Source of the DNA: Streptomyces sp. NBC_01788 | Lineage (GTDB): Bacteria > Actinomycetota > Actinomycetes > Streptomycetales > Streptomycetaceae | Length of the DNA: 64,000 bases | Assembly (NCBI RefSeq): GCF_035917575.1 | Contig: NZ_CP109090.1 | Location: forward strand, 2,666,001-2,730,000 | Direction of reading: 5' to 3' | Part shown: piece after piece, positions 9,504-17,836 of the stretch | Layout of the letters: every line of letters begins with the position of its first letter | Position numbering within the stretch: the first letter of the stretch is position 1 | Notes under the pieces: generated by a model | What the model saw: the letters and a program-made list of their open reading frames with translations, nothing else | Database searches by the model: none | What the model was told of the DNA's origin: nothing | Made by a program: the position numbers and the translations under genes

Positions 9504-9522
9504 TCTGGGGGTGTCCCCCAGA
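9504..9522. repeat. Dispersed hairpin repeat TCTGGGGG/CCCCCAGA
   Basis: Perfect 8-bp arms around a 3-base loop. On the minus strand it sits about 20 bases before the start of the FAD oxidoreductase and just before its ribosome binding site. The same type of G5/C5 hairpin recurs near 42242 and in the blocks at 4805, 4864 and 10823, so it is a dispersed family. It could restrict translation or protect mRNA ends. Confidence 0.6.
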
Positions 9523-9708
9523 GAACACTGTGGGTGCCGCCACATGGGAGCGTCCCGCACGGAGCGTGGTGCGGGAAGAGGGAGTGGCCCGATCAGGCCA
9601 CGGAGGGTCACCTCGGGACCCGGTCGGGGTCACTGCGTTCACTCCGGTCCCAGCGGTACCACGGCTGTCCGTAAACGCGCTGTCAATGCCATGCGTGCGC
9701 TCTTCCCG

Positions 9709-11094
9709 TCATACGTGTCCTCTCAGACGCGCGTGAAGCGAACGGGCCGAGGCGTCGGTGAGGGATGCGATCTGGTCGACGAGCACGCGCTTACGGGCGC
9801 GGTCGTCGGCGGCCTGGTCGAACAGGGCGCGGAACTGGGGGTCCAGGCCGTGGGGGGCGCGGGCGGTCAGCGCCTCGGCCAGCTCGGCGACCACGATCCG
9901 CTGGTCGGCGCGCAGCCGCTCCTGCTCGGCACGCTGCATGACGTAACGGTCGGCGACGGCCTTGAGGACCGCGCACTCCATTCGGGTGGTCCGGGGGACG
10001 ACCAGCTCGGCGCCGTGGCGCGTGAGGCGCCCGCTTCCGTACCTCTCCCGGGTGGCGCCCTCGGCGGCCAGGCAGAAGCGGCCGATGAGCTGGCTGGTGG
10101 CGTCCTTCAGGCGGGCCTGGGCGACGGCCGAGCCGTCGTAGCCGTGCGGCCACCACTCCTGGTCCAGGAGCCGGTCGAGGGCCTCGGCGAGTTCCCCGGG
10201 GTCGGTGCCGGACGGCACGTAGCGGCCGACGGCGACCGCGAAGACCGCCTGCCGCTCGGGTTCGGCGTGCAGGCAGCCGGGGTCGATGTGGCCGGCGTGC
10301 AGTCCGTCCTCCACGTCGTGCACCGAGTACGCCACGTCGTCCGCCCAGTCCATGACCTGGGCCTCGAAGCAGGTGCGCGTGCCGGGCGCGTCCTTGCGCA
10401 CCCAGTCGAAGACCGGCCGGTCGTCCTCGTAGACGCCGAACTTGGGCGAGGCCGGGTCGGTGGGGTGCGCGTCGCGTGGCCAGGGGTACTTGGTGGCGGC
10501 GTCGAGGGCGGCGCGAGTGAGGTTGAGGCCGACGCTGACGAGTTCGTCCGTCTCGTCGTCCACGACGAACCGCTTGGGTTCGATGCGGGTGAGCAGGCGC
10601 AGGGACTGGGCGTTGCCCTCGAAGCCGCCGCAGTCCCGCGCGAACTCGTTCAGCGCCTGTTCGCCGTTGTGCCCGAAGGGCGGGTGGCCCAGGTCGTGGG
10701 AGAGGCAGGCCGCCTCCACCAGGTCGGGGTCGCAGCCGAGGGCGGCGCCCAGTTCCCGGCCGACCTGGGCGCATTCGAGCGAGTGGGTGAGTCGGGTACG
10801 GGGGCTGGCGTCCCAGGCCTGGATGGGGGTCCCCCCTGTTCGAGCGAAGCCGAGAACTTGGGGGAAGGTCCCCGGCGTGACCACCTGGGTCTTGCCGGCC
10901 AGCCGTCTGAGGGCGGCGGAGTGCAGCACGCGCGCGCGGTCGCGCTGGAAGGCGGTGCGCCCCGGCCGCTTGTCCGGCTCGGCGTCCCACCGCTCGACGG
11001 CCGACGCCTCGTAACCGGCCGGCGGCACATGGTTTCCGGACGGCCGGTGGGCGTGCCCGCGCGGCCGCGCTGCCTCGGATGCGATCCCTTCCAT
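9709..11094 (-). CDS. dgt: Deoxyguanosinetriphosphate triphosphohydrolase-like protein
   Basis: 461 residues; the ATG at 11094 ([13 protein letters not shown]) is used. The HD-domain motifs are [16 protein letters not shown] and [15 protein letters not shown], with [19 protein letters not shown] near the N-terminus. The family cleaves dNTPs to deoxynucleoside and triphosphate and is usually annotated as dgt beside dnaG in Streptomyces. Oddity: between VVTPGT and [10 protein letters not shown] there are about 16 extra residues ([16 protein letters not shown]), encoded exactly by a copy of the dispersed hairpin repeat at 10823-10866. The frame is intact, so the protein is probably made with this loop. 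Confidence 0.93.
   Translation of the reverse strand: MEGIASEAARPRGHAHRPSGNHVPPAGYEASAVERWDAEPDKRPGRTAFQRDRARVLHSAALRRLAGKTQVVTPGTFPQVLGFARTGGTPIQAWDASPRTRLTHSLECAQVGRELGAALGCDPDLVEAACLSHDLGHPPFGHNGEQALNEFARDCGGFEGNAQSLRLLTRIEPKRFVVDDETDELVSVGLNLTRAALDAATKYPWPRDAHPTDPASPKFGVYEDDRPVFDWVRKDAPGTRTCFEAQVMDWADDVAYSVHDVEDGLHAGHIDPGCLHAEPERQAVFAVAVGRYVPSGTDPGELAEALDRLLDQEWWPHGYDGSAVAQARLKDATSQLIGRFCLAAEGATRERYGSGRLTRHGAELVVPRTTRMECAVLKAVADRYVMQRAEQERLRADQRIVVAELAEALTARAPHGLDPQFRALFDQAADDRARKRVLVDQIASLTDASARSLHARLRGHV
10823..10866. repeat. Dispersed G-rich hairpin repeat inserted in frame in dgt
   Basis: The block has GGGGGTCCCCCCTG, a longer middle part and AACTTGGGGGAA, the same outline as the two blocks inside the MITE-like element at 4805 and 4864. 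It lies wholly in the dgt coding sequence and adds about 16 codons without breaking the frame. Confidence 0.7.
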
Positions 11095-11217
11095 GCTTCG
11101 ACAGTAAGCGCACCCACGGACATTGGGGATGTCGCCGTCCACGTCCCCCTCGCCACGGCACGCGCGTCTGGCGTCGGGGGATGGCGGACGCGGGTCCCTC
11201 CCGGACTCCGTGGCTCC

Positions 11218-11600
11218 CCGCCGGACCGGGCCGGACCAAGCCCCCACCCCGCACCCCGATCCCGCCCGCCGGGCCGGGACGGGCATGCGCCCCACTCCAG
11301 GCCCCGACGCCCCCGCCGGGCCGTGACCTACCGGGGGCCCACCCCGCACCCGGTCCCACCCACCAGGCCACGATGAGCGCGGCCCCCGCCCCGGACCCCG
11401 GTCCCGCCCGCCCGCCCGCCGGGCCGTAACGGGCGGGGGTGTCTCCTTGGACTCCTGACTGTCCGCCGGGCCGTGGCAAGCGGCCCGTGTGGTGAGACGC
11501 CCGCGCGCCTGCGGGCCGGGCGGCCGGTCCGTGACGGGAGCCAGCGCCATCCGGGCTCCGACCGGACTCCGGTCCCGCCGCCGGGCTGGGACGGACATGC
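11218..11600. repeat. Degenerate GC-rich tandem array, 47-bp period
   Basis: The 634-base gap between dgt and the next gene holds no supported gene. A core like CCCGCCGGGCCGTGAC recurs at about 11218, 11265, 11312, 11359, 11415, 11462 and 11509, which is 47 bases apart except for one step of 56. Copies have drifted. One strand is very C-rich. Frames through it in all directions give only Pro/Arg/Gly-rich sequence, so coding is unlikely. It looks like a decayed minisatellite. Confidence 0.65.
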
Positions 11601-11728
11601 ACCCACCCCCGGTCCCGGTTCCACGTCCGCCGGCGCGAGAATGGGCTGTCGGGAGTGAACCGGGACGGTGTGGGGTGCGTCCTTGCTGTTCGGGGGGCCG
11701 TGGGGGCACCTGGGGAGGGAATCGAACG

Positions 11729-12466
11729 ATGCGCCTGACGCATGAGCCGCGCTCGCCGCGCCGAGTGCCGTGGACCCGTCCGCGCCTGCCGCGCACCCGT
11801 GCCGGGCGGCGGCTGCTGACGCAGGTGGTGATGGCCGGGTGCGTACTGGCACTGCTCCCGGCGACCTGGACCTACGTCACGGCCGGCGACCGGCTGCGCA
11901 CCACGGCGGACGCGCCGCGCACCGACGTCGCCGTCGTCTTCGGCGCGGGCCTGTGGCAGGGGAAGCCGTCGCCGTACCTGGCGCACCGGCTGGACGCGGC
12001 GGCGAAGCTGTACCACGAGGGCCGGGTCAAGGTGCTCCTGGTGACCGGCGACAACAGCCGCGAGGACTACGACGAGCCGGACGCGATGCGCGCCTACCTG
12101 ACCAAGCGGGGCGTGCCCGGCACACGGATCGTGAGCGACTACGCCGGCTTCGACACCTGGAGTTCCTGCGTCCGCGCGAAGAAGATCTTCGGCGTGGACC
12201 GGGCGGTCCTGGTCACCCAGGGTTTCCACGTCCGTCGCGCGGTCGCCCTGTGCGACGCGGCGGGCATCGACTCCTACGGTGTTGGCGTCGACGCCAAGCA
12301 CGACGCCACCTGGTACTACGGCGGCACTCGCGAGGTGTTCGCGGCCGGCAAGGCGGCCCTGGAGGCGGTGTTCCAGCCGGACCCGAAGTTCCTGGGCCGC
12401 ACGGAGCACGGCGTGGCCCGGGCCCTGGCCGACGCCCAGCTGCGCCCGTCGCCTGAGGCCCGCTGA
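11729..12466 (+). CDS. SanA/YdcF/ElyC-type DUF218 membrane protein
   Basis: 245 residues; the ATG at 11729 has GGGGAGGGA eight bases upstream. A basic N-terminus precedes one membrane segment (about residues 28-48, [15 protein letters not shown]). The DUF218 domain follows: [12 protein letters not shown] near its start, [10 protein letters not shown], and [22 protein letters not shown]. coli SanA and ElyC affect envelope permeability and peptidoglycan or lipid-carrier use; the biochemical reaction is not settled. It stands alone between a repeat array and a convergent gene. Confidence 0.85.
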   Translation: MRLTHEPRSPRRVPWTRPRLPRTRAGRRLLTQVVMAGCVLALLPATWTYVTAGDRLRTTADAPRTDVAVVFGAGLWQGKPSPYLAHRLDAAAKLYHEGRVKVLLVTGDNSREDYDEPDAMRAYLTKRGVPGTRIVSDYAGFDTWSSCVRAKKIFGVDRAVLVTQGFHVRRAVALCDAAGIDSYGVGVDAKHDATWYYGGTREVFAAGKAALEAVFQPDPKFLGRTEHGVARALADAQLRPSPEAR

Positions 12467-12565
12467 GGCCTCCTGACGCTCGCCCGCGGCGGGCCCCCGG
12501 GCCGGGCCGAGCAGGTGTCAGCCCGCCCCGAACAGGCCTGCCACGAGACGCGCCGTCACCGCCCG

Positions 12566-13018
12566 TCAGACCGGGTTCCGTGTGCGCCAGTCGCCGCCCT
12601 CGATACGCATGCCCTCGGCGCGCAGCCGTCGGGTGACGGACGGTCCGGCGACGTAGACCCAGGCGCGCACGACCGCTCCGTCGCTCTCGCGGACCACTTC
12701 GCGCTCGATGCGCTCGTAGAGGCTGTGCGGGTCGCCGGCGACGTACTCCTCCAGCCGGTCCAGCGCGGTGAGCACCTCGCCGTACTCCTCCGGCCGGGCG
12801 GCGACCAGGTCGCCCCGCACCAGCCCGCCCGGCTCCTCCACGGCGTACGGGTAGCCGGGTCCCTCGTAGAGCACCGCGCCGGACAGCCGGGCGGGTTCCT
12901 CGGAGCGGGTGCGGCCGCGCAGGAGCAGGCCGTGGTTGCCCTCGCCCGGGCGCAGGGTGCCGTAGACGAAGAACGGGAGCGGTGCGGGCGGCGGCGTCGG
13001 AGTGGTCGAAGTCGTCAC
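12566..13018 (-). CDS. Gamma-glutamylcyclotransferase-fold (AIG2-like) protein
   Basis: 150 residues from a GTG. The FFVYGTLRPGEGNH motif near residue 17 is the substrate-loop signature of the GGCT/AIG2 fold; LDRLEEYV and the RAWVYVAG strand follow as in the family. Members cyclise gamma-glutamyl amines or peptides, and bacterial homologues are mostly uncharacterised. The acidic catalytic residue may be a Glu in LDRLEEYV, but this is not certain. The N-terminus is Thr/Pro-rich. It is divergent from the M4 protease gene. Confidence 0.82.
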   Translation of the reverse strand: MTTSTTPTPPPAPLPFFVYGTLRPGEGNHGLLLRGRTRSEEPARLSGAVLYEGPGYPYAVEEPGGLVRGDLVAARPEEYGEVLTALDRLEEYVAGDPHSLYERIEREVVRESDGAVVRAWVYVAGPSVTRRLRAEGMRIEGGDWRTRNPV

Positions 13019-13062
13019 GGAAACGATTCTCTCCCCTCACACCCACGCGGAGGCGCTATGGA

Positions 13063-13076
13063 CATGACATGTCATG
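13063..13076. promoter_or_regulatory. 14-bp perfect palindrome CATGACATGTCATG
   Basis: It lies 70 bases before the M4 protease start and 45 bases before the divergent GGCT gene. A perfect 14-bp dyad in a divergent promoter region suggests an operator for one or both genes. The cognate regulator is not in view. Confidence 0.5.
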
Positions 13077-13145
13077 AGCACTTAAATCTCAGGGACGCCA
13101 GCGCACCCCCGCGCGCCCCCAGGGCGCCCGCGCTCAAGGAGACCG

Positions 13146-14789
13146 ATGAGTCGGACACGGCACATCCGAGGTTCCCGCCTTGCCACGGCCGGTGTGGCCG
13201 CCACCACCGCCACCCTGCTGGCCGCCGCCCTCTCCCCCGCCGCGCACGCGGAGGGCAGACCCACCCGGGCCACCGCCATCCACAACGCCGAGTCGGCGCT
13301 CGCCCACCACTCCACGGCCCTGGGCCTCACCTCCGCCGAGGCCACCACCGTACGGGACGTGGTCGTCGACAAGAACGGCACACAGCACGTCCGCTACGAC
13401 CGTACGTACCACCAACTGCCCGTTCTGGGCGGCGACTTCATCGTCCACCTCACTCCGGACGGCACCTACCGCGGCGCCGACCGGGCCTCGAAGGGCACGG
13501 TGTCCCTGCCGAGCACCACGCCCGAGCTCACCGCCCCGAAGGCGGCCGACCTCGCGGTCAACGCGCTGCGCGCGGAGAACCTGGGCACGAAGCTGCAACA
13601 GGTCAAGGCCAAGCCCGAGTTGATCGTCGACGCCCTGCACGGCGCCCCGCGCCTGGCCTGGCGCACCAACGCGGTCGGGCTGGACTCGCTCGGCAACCCG
13701 GTGGCCCGTACGGTGCTCACCGACGCCCGCACCGGCGCGCAGATCGACGCCTGGGACAGCATCGAGACGGCGGCGGGCGACGGGCAGTCGCTCTACAGCG
13801 GAACGGTGCCGCTGGAGACCACGCTCTCGGGCTCGGCGTACCAGCTCAAGGACCCGACACGGGGCAACACGTACACGGGCGACGCGGAGAACAAGACCGA
13901 CCTGTGCATCTTCGGCATCTGCTTCCAGCGCGCCCCCGCCACGCTGTTCACGGACGCCGACAACCACTGGGGCACGGGCACGACCGCGGACCGCGCGTCG
14001 GCGGCGGTCGACGCGCAGTACGGCACCAACGAGACCTGGGACTACTACAGATACGTCCACGGCCGCAACGGCATCGCGGGCGACGGCAAGGGCTCGTACA
14101 ACCGCGTCCACTACGGAAGTAACTACAACAACGCCTTCTGGGACGACAGTTGCTTCTGCATGACGTACGGCGACGGTGACGGCACCACGTTCGGCCCGCT
14201 GGTCGCCCTCGACGTGGCCGGCCACGAGATGACCCACGGCGTGACGTCGAAGACGGCGGCACTGACGTACTCGGGCGAGTCCGGCGGCCTGAACGAGGCC
14301 ACCTCCGACATCCTGGGCACGCTGGTGGAGTGGTACGCGAACAATCCCGCCGACCCCGGTGACTACCTGATCGGCGAGAAGATCGTCCGCTCCGGCTTCG
14401 GCAAGTCGGCCCTGCGCTACATGGACAAGCCCTCCAAGGACGGCAGTTCGGCCGACTGCTGGAGCAGTTCGGTGGGCAACCTCGACGTCCACTACTCCTC
14501 GGGCGTCGCCAACCACTTCGCCTACCTGCTCGCCGAGGGCAGCGGTGCCAAATCCATAAACGGCGTCGCCTACGACTCCCCCACCTGCAACAACTCCTCG
14601 GTGACGGGCATCGGCCGCGACAAGCTCGGCCAGATCTGGTACCGGGCCCTGACGGTCTACATGACGTCCTCCACGAAGTACGCGGGCGCAAGGACGGCGA
14701 CCCTGAGCGCCGCCAAGGACCTCTACGGCGCCGGCAGCACGGAGTACAACGCGGTGGCGGCGGCCTGGTCCGCGGTCAACGTGAGCTGA
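13146..14789 (+). CDS. Secreted M4 family (thermolysin-like) neutral metalloprotease
   Basis: 547 residues with a clear signal peptide (basic RTRHIRGSR, hydrophobic stretch, cleavage near AAHAEG). A propeptide with FTP- and PepSY-like segments (about 40-200) is followed by the M4 catalytic domain. Zinc ligands and catalytic Glu are in VAGHEMTHG and GGLNEATSD, and the C-terminal helical domain carries the His of VHYSSGVANHFAYL. Four Cys (CIFGIC, CFC region) could form disulphides. AAGGAG lies upstream of the ATG. It is an exported protease for extracellular protein use. A second, unsecreted M4 protease is encoded at about 48.7 kb. Confidence 0.95.
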   Translation: MSRTRHIRGSRLATAGVAATTATLLAAALSPAAHAEGRPTRATAIHNAESALAHHSTALGLTSAEATTVRDVVVDKNGTQHVRYDRTYHQLPVLGGDFIVHLTPDGTYRGADRASKGTVSLPSTTPELTAPKAADLAVNALRAENLGTKLQQVKAKPELIVDALHGAPRLAWRTNAVGLDSLGNPVARTVLTDARTGAQIDAWDSIETAAGDGQSLYSGTVPLETTLSGSAYQLKDPTRGNTYTGDAENKTDLCIFGICFQRAPATLFTDADNHWGTGTTADRASAAVDAQYGTNETWDYYRYVHGRNGIAGDGKGSYNRVHYGSNYNNAFWDDSCFCMTYGDGDGTTFGPLVALDVAGHEMTHGVTSKTAALTYSGESGGLNEATSDILGTLVEWYANNPADPGDYLIGEKIVRSGFGKSALRYMDKPSKDGSSADCWSSSVGNLDVHYSSGVANHFAYLLAEGSGAKSINGVAYDSPTCNNSSVTGIGRDKLGQIWYRALTVYMTSSTKYAGARTATLSAAKDLYGAGSTEYNAVAAAWSAVNVS

Positions 14790-14809
14790 GGCGGACCGGC
14801 ACCTGAGCA

Positions 14810-14842
14810 GAGCGGGCGTCTTCGACACGGGGGCGCCCGCTC
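14810..14842. terminator. Bidirectional stem-loop between convergent genes
   Basis: GAGCGGGCG (14810-14818) pairs perfectly with CGCCCGCTC (14834-14842) around a 15-base loop. It lies between the stop codons of the M4 protease and the oppositely oriented oxidoreductase. Confidence 0.6.
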
Positions 14843-14853
14843 CGCCGTGCGGG

Positions 14854-16053
14854 TCAGGCCGACGCCCTGACCGCCGAGCCCGCCCGGGCCGGCTCCTGCA
14901 CGGCGCGGCGGCGCCGGGACGGCAGCCCCGTCATCGGGTTGGCGACGGCCCAGGCCGCGCCTTTGCAGATCAGTTCCTTGTAGACGGCGGCGAGCCGTCC
15001 CGTCAGCACCGCCCGGACGGCACGGTCGTCGGCGGTGACGTACTGGATCAGGCCTTCCCCGCGGCCCAGCGAGACGCACTGGTTGAAGTACCGGAGCGGC
15101 ACGTTCGGGAGCTTCCCGCCGGTCAGGCGGGCCGCGATGGCGTCGGCCGCCTGCCACGCGGTGGGGATGCCCGAGGCGCACGACATCCGCAGCGGCTTGT
15201 CGCCGGGGCCCATCGCCATGGCCGCGTCGCCGACGGCGTACACGTCCGGATGCGAGAGCGAGCGCATCGTCCCGTCGACCACGATCCGGCCCGTGCCGGT
15301 GACCTCCAGGGTGGTGGCCGTCGCGACCGGGTGAACGGCGAAGCCGGCGGTCCACACGGTGATCGCCGCCGGGAGGGACCTGCCGTCGGCCGTGGCGACG
15401 CGGTCGGCCTCGACCCCGGTCACAGCGGTGTCCTCGTGCACGGTGACGCGGAGCTTGCCGAAGACCTTTCGCAGGTGCCGGCGGCCTGCGGGCGAGAGCC
15501 AGTCGCCGAGGCCGCCGCGGGCGGCGAGGACGACGTCGAGGTCCGGGCGGGCCCCGGCGATCTCGGTCGCGGCCTCCACGCCGGTGAGGCCGCCGCCGAC
15601 CACGACCACCGACTGTCCGGCGTCCAGGCGGGCCAGGCGCTCACGCAGCCGGAGCGCTCCGGGGCGACTGGCGATCTCGTGGGCGTGCTCGGCGGCGCCG
15701 GGGACGCCCTGGTCGTTCCAGCTGCTGCCGAGGGCGTACACGAGGGTGTCGTACTCCAGCTCCCCGGCAGCACCGTCCGCTTCGACGACGGCGACGGTCC
15801 CGCGGTCGACGTCGACGCCGGTGACTCTCGCGAGCCTCAACTCGACGCCGGTGCCCGCGAACATCTCGCTGAAGGGCCGGGGCCGGAGGCTCCGGCCGAC
15901 CGCGAGCTGGTGCATCCGCACCCGCTCGACGAAGTCGGGCTCGGCGTTGACGAGGGTGATGGAGACGTCGTCGCGGTGCAGCCGCCTGGCGAGACGGCCG
16001 GCCGCGATGGCTCCGGTGTATCCGGCTCCGAGAACGATGATGCGGTGCTGCAT
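14854..16053 (-). CDS. NAD(P)/FAD-dependent oxidoreductase (type II NADH dehydrogenase-like)
   Basis: 399 residues; the ATG at 16053 is preceded by GGAG. The FAD motif is RIIVLGAGYTGAIAAGRLA at the N-terminus. VVVVGGGLTGVEAATEIAG is the NAD(P) fold, and DVYAVGDAAMAMGP contacts FAD again. The C-terminus lacks an obvious membrane helix. The family transfers electrons from NAD(P)H to quinone or small acceptors. The upstream gene on the same strand is an ECF41 sigma factor, 91 bases away. ECF41 genes are usually linked to exactly this kind of oxidoreductase, so this is the probable target of that sigma factor. Confidence 0.87.
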   Translation of the reverse strand: MQHRIIVLGAGYTGAIAAGRLARRLHRDDVSITLVNAEPDFVERVRMHQLAVGRSLRPRPFSEMFAGTGVELRLARVTGVDVDRGTVAVVEADGAAGELEYDTLVYALGSSWNDQGVPGAAEHAHEIASRPGALRLRERLARLDAGQSVVVVGGGLTGVEAATEIAGARPDLDVVLAARGGLGDWLSPAGRRHLRKVFGKLRVTVHEDTAVTGVEADRVATADGRSLPAAITVWTAGFAVHPVATATTLEVTGTGRIVVDGTMRSLSHPDVYAVGDAAMAMGPGDKPLRMSCASGIPTAWQAADAIAARLTGGKLPNVPLRYFNQCVSLGRGEGLIQYVTADDRAVRAVLTGRLAAVYKELICKGAAWAVANPMTGLPSRRRRAVQEPARAGSAVRASA

Positions 16054-16120
16054 GTCGTTGCTCCTGTCCGATCGGGGTCGCCACTTGAACCGGGCGGCCC
16101 GCCGTTTCCTGACAGCAACG

Positions 16121-16142
16121 CGATGTGAAGCACCTCACATCG
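16121..16142. promoter_or_regulatory. Inverted repeat CGATGTGA/TCACATCG
   Basis: Perfect 8-bp arms with a 6-base spacer, between the sigma gene stop and the oxidoreductase start (68 bases from the ATG). On the minus strand TGTCAGG (16108-16114) follows, which partly matches the TGTCACA -35 element reported for ECF41 promoters, but a good CGTC -10 is not seen at 16 bases. It may be an operator or the sigma gene terminator. Confidence 0.4.
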
Positions 16143-16144
16143 GT

Positions 16145-17089
16145 TCAGAAGGCGTTGAGCAGCGGCTCGCCGTGGTCGGTGGCCGCCCACCGCCGGGTCG
16201 CGCGTGCGAGCTTGTCGGGGTTGACCTGGTTGCGGAACGCGGCGATGCCCTCGGCGGTGACCTCCAGGCACATCACGCCGACGATCCGGCCGTCGACGAC
16301 CGCTACGACGGCGGGACCGCCGTTGGCGGTCGTGGCGTAGACCTCGGGTGAACCGCCGACCAGGGCGCGCTTGGCCTCGCCGGGCTTGAACAGGCCCCGC
16401 ATGAACTTCGCGACCGCCAGGGCGCCCTCGAACGCCTTGGCGCGGGCCGGGACCTTACCGCCACCGTCGCCGATCGAGACGGCGTCCTGGGTGAGCAGTC
16501 GCACGAGCGGCTCGGTCCGGCCGCTGGTGGCGGCCGCGAGGAACTCGTCGACGATCCTCCGGGCGGCGGCCTCGTCGATCTCGGCGCGGGCCCTGCCGTC
16601 CGCGATGTGCTTCTTGGCGCGGTGGAGGATCTGCTGGCCGGCGGCCTCGGTGATGTCGAGGATCCGGGCGATCTCCCGGTGCGGGTATCCGAAGGCCTCC
16701 CTCAGCACGTACACCGCCCGCTCGCTCGGGGTGAGGCGCTCCAGGAGGGTCAGGACCGCGTACGAGACCGATTCGCGCTGCTCGGCGGTTTCGGCCGGGC
16801 CGAGCATGGGGTCCCCGGCCAGCAGCGGCTCCGGGAGCCACTGGCCCACGTAGGTCTCACGCCGAGCGCGGGCCGAGGTGAGCTGGTTGAGGCACAGGTT
16901 GGTGAGAACCTTCGTCAGCCACGCCGCGGGAACCTCGATGCGGCCGACGTCGGCGGCCTGCCAGCGAAGGAACGTGTCCTGCACGGCGTCCTCCGCCTCG
17001 CTCGCGGAGCCGAGGAGGCGATAGGCGAGGGCCTCCAGACGCGGCCTGGACGCCTCGAACCGGTCCACGTCACTCGCAGTCAGGGCCAT
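16145..17089 (-). CDS. ECF41-family RNA polymerase sigma factor (SigJ-like)
   Basis: 314 residues, longer than a plain ECF sigma. Sigma region 2 (about 10-75, YRLLGSASEAEDAVQDTFLRW) and region 4 (about 110-160, ERAVYVLREAFGYPHREIA) are followed by a SnoaL-like C-terminal domain. The two ECF41 hallmarks are present: WLPEPL in the linker and NPDKL near the end. In this family the C-terminal domain regulates the sigma factor in cis, in place of an anti-sigma factor. The neighbouring oxidoreductase is the expected partner gene. Confidence 0.92.
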   Translation of the reverse strand: MALTASDVDRFEASRPRLEALAYRLLGSASEAEDAVQDTFLRWQAADVGRIEVPAAWLTKVLTNLCLNQLTSARARRETYVGQWLPEPLLAGDPMLGPAETAEQRESVSYAVLTLLERLTPSERAVYVLREAFGYPHREIARILDITEAAGQQILHRAKKHIADGRARAEIDEAAARRIVDEFLAAATSGRTEPLVRLLTQDAVSIGDGGGKVPARAKAFEGALAVAKFMRGLFKPGEAKRALVGGSPEVYATTANGGPAVVAVVDGRIVGVMCLEVTAEGIAAFRNQVNPDKLARATRRWAATDHGEPLLNAF

Positions 17090-17100
17090 GGCCCCGGATC

Positions 17101-17511
17101 CTAGGCGATGTCGTGGACGTTGTGCTCGGTCAGGTCGGGTGCGTGCCGGGCGATGGCACGGTAGTCGGCATCGTCATGGAGGACCGTCAGCCCGTGGTGG
17201 GCGGCGGTGGCGGCGATGACGAGGTCCACCGCCGAGGCACTGCGGTGCTCCCCGGCCCGGGCCATGCGATGCTGCACCGCGCTGACCCAGCGCCCCGCGT
17301 TCTTCGGCACCGAGGCGTCGGGGTAGAGGTCGGTGAACATTTCCGCGATCTCGTCGTACTCGCGTGCGTTCCGGGCGCTATACAGGAACTCGGCGCGCTG
17401 TGCGTAGCAGGAGGCGATGGCTCCGGCATCGATCGCGTCGTACCAGCCCGACTGCAGTTCTGGATCGCGGAGCAGCCGTACCAGGCCGGACGTGTCGAGC
17501 AAGTAGATCAC
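17101..17511 (-). CDS. PIN-domain toxin (VapC-like)
   Basis: 136 residues from a GTG that overlaps the antitoxin stop codon (GTGA), so the two are translationally coupled. The PIN fold shows YLLDTSGLVRLL near the N-terminus, AEFLYSAR, and SAVDLVIAATAAHHGLTVLHDD, giving the acidic cluster that binds Mg or Mn. VapC toxins cut tRNA or rRNA. A longer frame upstream exists but would run through the antitoxin gene, so the overlap start is preferred. Confidence 0.88.
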   Translation of the reverse strand: MIYLLDTSGLVRLLRDPELQSGWYDAIDAGAIASCYAQRAEFLYSARNAREYDEIAEMFTDLYPDASVPKNAGRWVSAVQHRMARAGEHRSASAVDLVIAATAAHHGLTVLHDDADYRAIARHAPDLTEHNVHDIA

Positions 17512-17729
17512 TGGCTGTGCTTCTCCGCCCGGTGCAGCCGCTCGGCGTCCTCGACGGCACCCCACTCACGCGCACGCTCGAAGTGACGGCTGATGCGCGC
17601 CGCACGCTCCTGCTGCTCGGCGTAGAAGTGCAAGGCGAGGTTGACCGCCTCCTTCTTGGTCCTGACCTTGGACAGAGCCATGGCGCGTGCCAGGGCGTCG
17701 TCATCGATGTCGATCTGGGTCACAGACAT
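17508..17729 (-). CDS. Ribbon-helix-helix antitoxin (VapB-like)
   Basis: 73 residues. The N-terminus TQIDIDDDALARAMALS, followed by KTKKEAVN-like KVRTKKEAVNLAL, is the VapB type II RHH pattern; the C-terminal half is charged and would wrap the toxin. The gene precedes and overlaps the PIN toxin. A strong inverted repeat at 17745-17784 lies immediately upstream, consistent with autoregulation by the toxin-antitoxin complex. Confidence 0.87.
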   Translation of the reverse strand: MSVTQIDIDDDALARAMALSKVRTKKEAVNLALHFYAEQQERAARISRHFERAREWGAVEDAERLHRAEKHSQ

Positions 17730-17744
17730 TCAGCACCTCCCACA

Positions 17745-17784
17745 CATGTTGGTGATGTACATAGAAGAATACGTCACCAACATG
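17745..17784. promoter_or_regulatory. Operator-like inverted repeat of the VapBC pair
   Basis: CATGTTGGTGA (17745-17755) and TCACCAACATG (17774-17784) are perfect 11-bp arms 18 bases apart, 16 bases before the antitoxin ATG. The spacer is AT-rich, unlike its surroundings, and contains ATGTACAT. The position fits an autoregulatory site overlapping the promoter. Confidence 0.7.
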
Positions 17785-17836
17785 CACGAGGCCACGTTTG
17801 CGTGTCGGACCCTGGCATGCACAGCCGCCTGGTGGC

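Noticed and set aside
11095..11728. Coding frames through the 47-bp array, including an N-terminal extension of dgt
   Set aside because: Low-complexity Pro/Gly/Arg sequence; the dgt family starts near the ATG at 11094.
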